From contig WHVY01000002.1 in NCBI GenBank assembly GCA_022266195.1, positions 7,145,001 to 7,209,000 on the forward strand: 64,000 bases of DNA. Direction: 5' to 3'. Positions within the stretch are counted from its first letter, which is position 1, and every line of letters starts with the position of its first letter. The stretch is from Tetranychus cinnabarinus (taxonomy: Eukaryota > Arthropoda > Arachnida > Trombidiformes > Tetranychidae). The translations under genes and the position numbers were made by a program. The notes beneath the pieces were generated by a model. The model was not told the origin of the DNA. It saw nothing but the letters and a program-made list of their open reading frames with translations, and made no database searches. Shown here piece after piece: positions 38,701 through 44,700 of this stretch.

Positions 38701-41700
38701 GCATAATCGCGCATTATAGATGTTTTTGTTAAATTTGAGTTCTGGGCAAATTTACCCCACAAACTGTTCAGCATAAGTTTAGCAATACTTCGCTTCCCTG
38801 GATTGGCTTGAATCTCTGAAGGATTAAGCTTTATTCCTTCATGATCTGCATAATCTGCAATATAGGTAGACTTTTGAGCTTCAGATTCACACCAAGCAGG
38901 CCAGCCAGACGACTCTTGTTTTATTTTCAACCACATTTTGATATAATCTGAAAATAAATCAGCATTTCGTTCAAATTGCAATACTTGATAAATTTTGATG
39001 ATGCGGTAACCAAATCTAACTGCTGTCTTCAACTCTTCTGATGTCCAAGTATTTGTTATCATGCGTTCGGAATCATTATGTATGCAATACGTCTGTATGT
39101 TTTGAAAGACGCATGTTCTGCACAACGGAAACAAAAGTTTCTTATTAACTCGATAAGGTAAAACGGGGATATTTAGGTTAGCAGGAGGAAGCACTTTGCA
39201 CTTGATGAATCCAAAATATTCACTGATATCATCTTCGTTGAAATCTTCTTCTAATAATTTAGGATGACCAGCAGGGAAGGCGTTCTTCTTCAAAACGTAT
39301 GGATAAAGTGATGTAAAGTCTAGATACCTTATCTTTTCATTTTGAGCACATTCATGGTAGAATTTGATGTTGTTCGTTCGACCTCCAAAGAAACTCTCAC
39401 GGATATCAATATAACCTACCTCTTTAATTGTATACCTATGTGAAATACGTTGCTTGATGTAAATGTGTTGATTTTTCAGCTGATTGAATTCATGCTCCCA
39501 AATTTCAATTAACTTCAATCCTCGATGGTTGTAATATCTTCTTTTTTCCAATAGTCTTTCATATATCTGACCGACGTTCAAATTTTCGTGTAAGAGAGGA
39601 TTTGTCATACTTCTATCAGTATAGCAATCAGGACAGCCGTGAAAGAAACACCCGTAAAATTCAAAGACTTGTTGCGTTTCTGGTATGAATCCATCTGCAT
39701 AATAAGGACCAATTCTAAATTCCCTCTTAATTTCATAAGAACCACCGATAATGTGCTGTTGATAATCAAGCCAGCATGAAGCAGATAAAGATTGTTTTCT
39801 TGAAACATATCCAGCATTTGGTGTTATGGCAAGTGTTGAAGGTGCTAATAGTCTAGCTCTATAGACTTCAAGTGCGACTGAAGCTAGAGTGAATTTTCTT
39901 GTGAGAGGGTTGATACTGCTGATTTCAGAAAAAGATCTAATAAATTTCATCACCGATAACATCAAGATTTTCACATCTGAGTCGCAATAATCGATTAGCT
40001 CTTTTGAAAAATCATATTCATAATTGCTATTGGCCAATCTATTATACCAAGTTATCAATTCACTCTTCATATTTGGCTTCATATTATCAGGATCATAATA
40101 GGATATATCTGGAATTTTACCAATGTAATTTTGGTTTTCTGGTAAGTTGAACAGATGAGGGAAGAATCCTTTCTTAGTTTCGGTCACATCGAAAGATTTG
40201 CACAACGAACTCAAAGGCTGCATGAATAAACAAAGAGAGTCGATGAAGCGAATATTCTCCATTTTTATGAATGTTAGCTTAGAACCTTGCATTATTATAA
40301 CAGGAACTGCTGCAAAATGTCTCTGATAAAAGTCTTGAATAATGAAATGTCCATCATATCCTCTTTGATTGTGAGCGACAACAGTCACATTTGCACCGAG
40401 AGAACGTGCTTTTGGTGCAGCTTCTCGATACAGATAGTCACAAAATAATTTAGTACAATTTTCTCCTCTATACACTCTGCGTAAAATCCCACAGTTTTCA
40501 CAATTATCTGGCGACTTCTTTAGGGATGACATATCAAAACATTTACTGCATATTGTGTATGAGATTAGAAGATTCGGAACATGTAGAAGATTATTCCTTG
40601 ATGCTGGAAGCTGCATTGACTCAATGTCATAAAAAACATAGAATACCAGGTTTTCATCCTCTTCTTTGAGTTTGGCAATAGAATGCGGACGTATAAAGCA
40701 GTAGTGAGGGGTTGTTGTGTACAGGAGCTTACAACCTTCACACTTGTAATAACCACATCTATGTCCATCCTTAGGCTTGTAGGTTATCCAACAATCTTTG
40801 CATTTAATTTTTGAATCACAGATGTTGAGTCGGATGTGGTTTTCGAAGCAGATATCGTTGTTGAATGTTCGGTTACAACTGTCACATAACACTGATTCAG
40901 TAAGGGGACAAACTGGAAAAGCAGAACACAACTGACAAGCATCCTTACAGATATGACTATCATCCGCAAGTTTTACCCAACAGCGAACGCAAAAATTATT
41001 GCATTGCATGTAACCTCTGATTTTGGTTATGAGATTGAAATGGTTATCAGTATATTCTAAAAATATTTTCTTATTTGCAGTTGGACCACCAAATATTTTA
41101 AGACGTGTTTTTGAGTCAACAACAACGATTTGATATCCTATTAAAGCGTTCTGAATTTCCGCAATTTTATTCATGTCCATTGCATCAAGTGCATCAATTT
41201 TAAGATCCATGAAGAGTCTTGCTGCGAATGATTTGAGTTTTGTTATCCTTCTTCTTAAGGATATCCATTGATTTTCTTGTCCTGGAGTCTTATCAGCATG
41301 AAATTTACCTAATGCGATAGCATAGTAACCACAATACTCATCTTCATTTCTTATCACGACTACTGATTCTTGACGTTTTGCTCTTTCAGCTGGCTCAAGT
41401 AATTTTGAAATGCGCTTTCCTGATCCAGATATAGATTTAAGGATTTGAATTGTGATTTCAAGTTCACCACCATCTAAAAAACTACCACTTGATTGAGCTA
41501 GCTTTTCAGCACGGGCAAGAAATTCACTTTTATCAAAATTTCTGGTTTTAAAATTCATAAAGAGCTGTCTATCATCACGAGGATTGTTGAAAGTTAGACT
41601 GATTATATCATCAGGGTTTGCTCCAGATATCATTTGTTGGACGAAACGCTCGTAAGCATCATTGATTGCTGATGATATTTCCAGTAAATCTACTGAGCGG

Positions 41701-44700
41701 TTTGTATTATTTACAATATCTGCACGGACGACTTTAGTAAGAGTATGAAAATTATCATTTTGTTGCCACTGACCTTCATCCTTTACAGTGAAGTTGATTA
41801 CTGGATTTTCATCCGTACCTTGACCGATTTGAAGCAATTCCGATTGGTTTGAACAGTCATCATCATCCTGGTTTGGTTCATTAGATAATTCCTGTTCTCG
41901 ATCCTGAACGATACCAGAAGCTGTATCGCTATCAAATTCAACAGCATTTTCAATAGCGTCAATGATTGATGAAACTGTATCGATGATGATAACTTCAGCA
42001 TTGTCTTCATTGTAATCCATTTGATTCACACCAGCAGCACAATTAATATCCATTGCTTCGCATGAAACTGATTGAGAACAAGTTTCCACTACATGGTTAT
42101 CACTTATTTCACTTAAAGTAACACCAAGACACAAGGCATCAGCTTCAGCATCATCCATTATTATTTCCTCTGGAATATCCACGGACATACAAATATCATC
42201 ATCTTCACGATTGCACATTGAAGCATCAAGAACAAGTTCACAATAGTTTGATGGGTACATAAAACGTCGAGACATGATGATGATATTAAATCGTTGAATG
42301 AATAATTGCTGAAATCACAAACAGTAAAGGCGAAGATCACAATAGAAATTTGAAGTTGAAACTCAAAATGAAAACTTCCAATATGAAAAGGACAAGAACA
42401 AGAACAAGAACAAGAACAAGAACAAGAACAAGAACAAGAACAAGAACAAGATTAAGAACAAGAACAAGAACAGAAAACTAGAGCAAAGATGATGATGAGC
42501 ACAAGAAACACAGGTTGAAAAGGTTGAAGTTTAGCACAAAAAGAAAAACTATTTAGAAGTTGTTGTAAGTCAAAAGTATACTGATTCTCTCCAAAAACGC
42601 GAATCGCTTTTAAAGCAAAATTTTGAGCAATAAAGAGTGGGAGCAAAAAGAGCAGAAAGAGAAAGATCCTTTGTCAATGTAATTACATTCTGAGAACTTT
42701 TTACTAAATTGCATCTATTTCTTACAACCTCTTTGTCGGTAAAATAATTAACGAAAAAGAGCAACACAGCTTGGTTATAAGTTTCAATTTTATTGCTTTT
42801 AGACGAGTTCAGGTGCATATGAATATACATTTCAACTAAAAAGCTTTTTGCGTTTTATTGCCGTCATAAAATGACCCTTCACGGTCACTTCTATGAGGGA
42901 GCCCCCTCGAGCTCACTCCTGAACCTCCACCCCTTCTCTGACCTGAAACTAGTTTTACTTCTTTCAGACCGAAGAGTTGACGATATCTAGCTCCGCCCCT
43001 TTGACTCTTCCCTACTAATTCACTACTTATACATTAATACAATACATGTATATATGTATGTATTATCATCTTAATTAGATGATTAATTCAAGCTCTTTTC
43101 AATTCTTCAACATTCAATTCAGTTTCATCTTCCTTCCTTCCTTCATCTTTCACAGTTTGACAGGCCAAGATTTAGAATTGAGTTGAGAGGAAACATTTTC
43201 TTGTCCAAAAATAATATCAAGTTAATCTAATAAATTGTGATTCACTTGTTTCCATAGTTACACTGAATAATATAATTTTCGGGACACTTTTTGTACGATT
43301 AAAATGAATTACAATTGGTGTTTACCTTCAATCCTTGTTGATCAACTTGAAACGATTATTTTGTCAGTGTTTACATCTTTCCTACACTTTTATTCATCTC
43401 ACACCTTTTAACTCATCTTTTCATCCAACTATTTTATCATTTACCCTCACAATTTATTGCAATTGTGACAATCACTTTTCATGTCTTTTTGTTCCAGTTG
43501 ATTCAATCAATAATGTCTAAATGTTCATTTGAATTGATTAAATAATAACGCTTGAAATTGTGAAATAATTAACCCAATAGATGGCATTGGTTAGGCGCTC
43601 GTTTGTTTCTTGTTGCTCTAACAATTAGAGGGAAAATAATTTTGTATTGTTTTTGGTAAAATGCTTTCTAATTATTGTAACATTTTTTAAAGTCTAATTA
43701 ATCTTCAGTGCTTACCTTTTACCTGAGTCTAGTGACTAATAGTTATTCATGTTGAACTTTAATTAGTTGAACTTTGAAATTGTCTTTTGTTGCGTATGTT
43801 TAAAGATTTGGTGTAATCCTTTAACGTTAAGATGGTGTAAGACAAAGGAGATGATCGGATTATTTAGCTTAGCTTATTGAAAATGTCTAATCATGTGGAT
43901 TTACCCAGGACTTATCTTTGTTTGTCTATCTTTTTTACCTCTTTCATCCTGTTTATTTAGGTCACAAATTTTCTCTGTTTCGCACTTATTGGCTTGTCTG
44001 GGCTATCTTGTTTGGTGCTGCTGTTCCCGTTAACTGTCCAAAGGGTTTAACAGCTCGTTTCATGTCCAATGTTTGGGCTACTTTTGCTGTCGTCTTCCTG
44101 GCCATTTACACTGCTAACCTGGCTGCCTTTATGATAACCCGAGAAGATTATCATGATTTCTCTGGTATTGAGGATCCACGTTTAGCCAATCCAACCAAAG
44201 TCAAGCCTGCTCTTAAATTCGGTACCTTACCTTCTGGTAACACTGAGGCCGTCCTAAAGCGAAATAAACCTCAAATGCACGCTTACATGAGAAAGTACAA
44301 CCGTTCGTCAAGTGAACTAGGAGTGAAAGCTGTAAGAAAAGGGTAAGAATTACATTTTAAACATCATCCTAAACAATTATTCCAACCATCTACCTAGAAA
44401 TACCATTCTCATGAATGAATTGAGAAAAAATCAATAATATAATCATATCTTTATTCAATGCCATTTTCATAGTGAAGCCTACTGTTGCTGGTATCTCAGT
44501 TTTCAATTTTTTATGATTCATTTGTGTTTTGATTGGAAAAATTTTATCTCCATTTCTTTCTCTCTTTCATTCTCCTTTTAATATCTTCTTGGTTCACTAG
44601 GCAAGTTTCAATATTATTCATTCTGACATGAACAGAATTCACTCTTTATCCAATGATGATGTAAAGTACGATTTTTATTTTTACTTTTTTTTCAATCTTT

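Larger units (their letters stand above)
28230..43027 (-). mobile_element. Complete Polinton/Maverick (adintovirus-like) element, 14,798 bp
   Basis: Bounded by perfect 35-bp terminal inverted repeats (5'-AG...CT-3') and a TATACA duplication. All recognised genes lie on the - strand: family B DNA polymerase, NADAR protein, packaging ATPase, integrase, penton-like and major capsid proteins, protease, TBP-like protein and several small ORFs. This is the full replication-integration-virion set known from Polintons/adintoviruses, so the element could in principle form particles (inference). Every core ORF is open, which suggests recent insertion. Removing the element and one duplication copy leaves a 1,205-bp intron between receptor exons h and i. 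The terminal repeats are much shorter than the hundreds of bases usual for Polintons. Confidence 0.97.

Noticed and set aside
39605..42010. Several 60-70 aa - strand frames inside the polymerase gene
   Set aside because: They are alternative-frame shadows of the 1413-codon polymerase ORF, which carries all catalytic motifs.
42452..42830. Small - strand frames at the right end of the Polinton
   Set aside because: They overlap each other in different frames, one crosses the hexamer repeat, and none shows a motif or a promoter.
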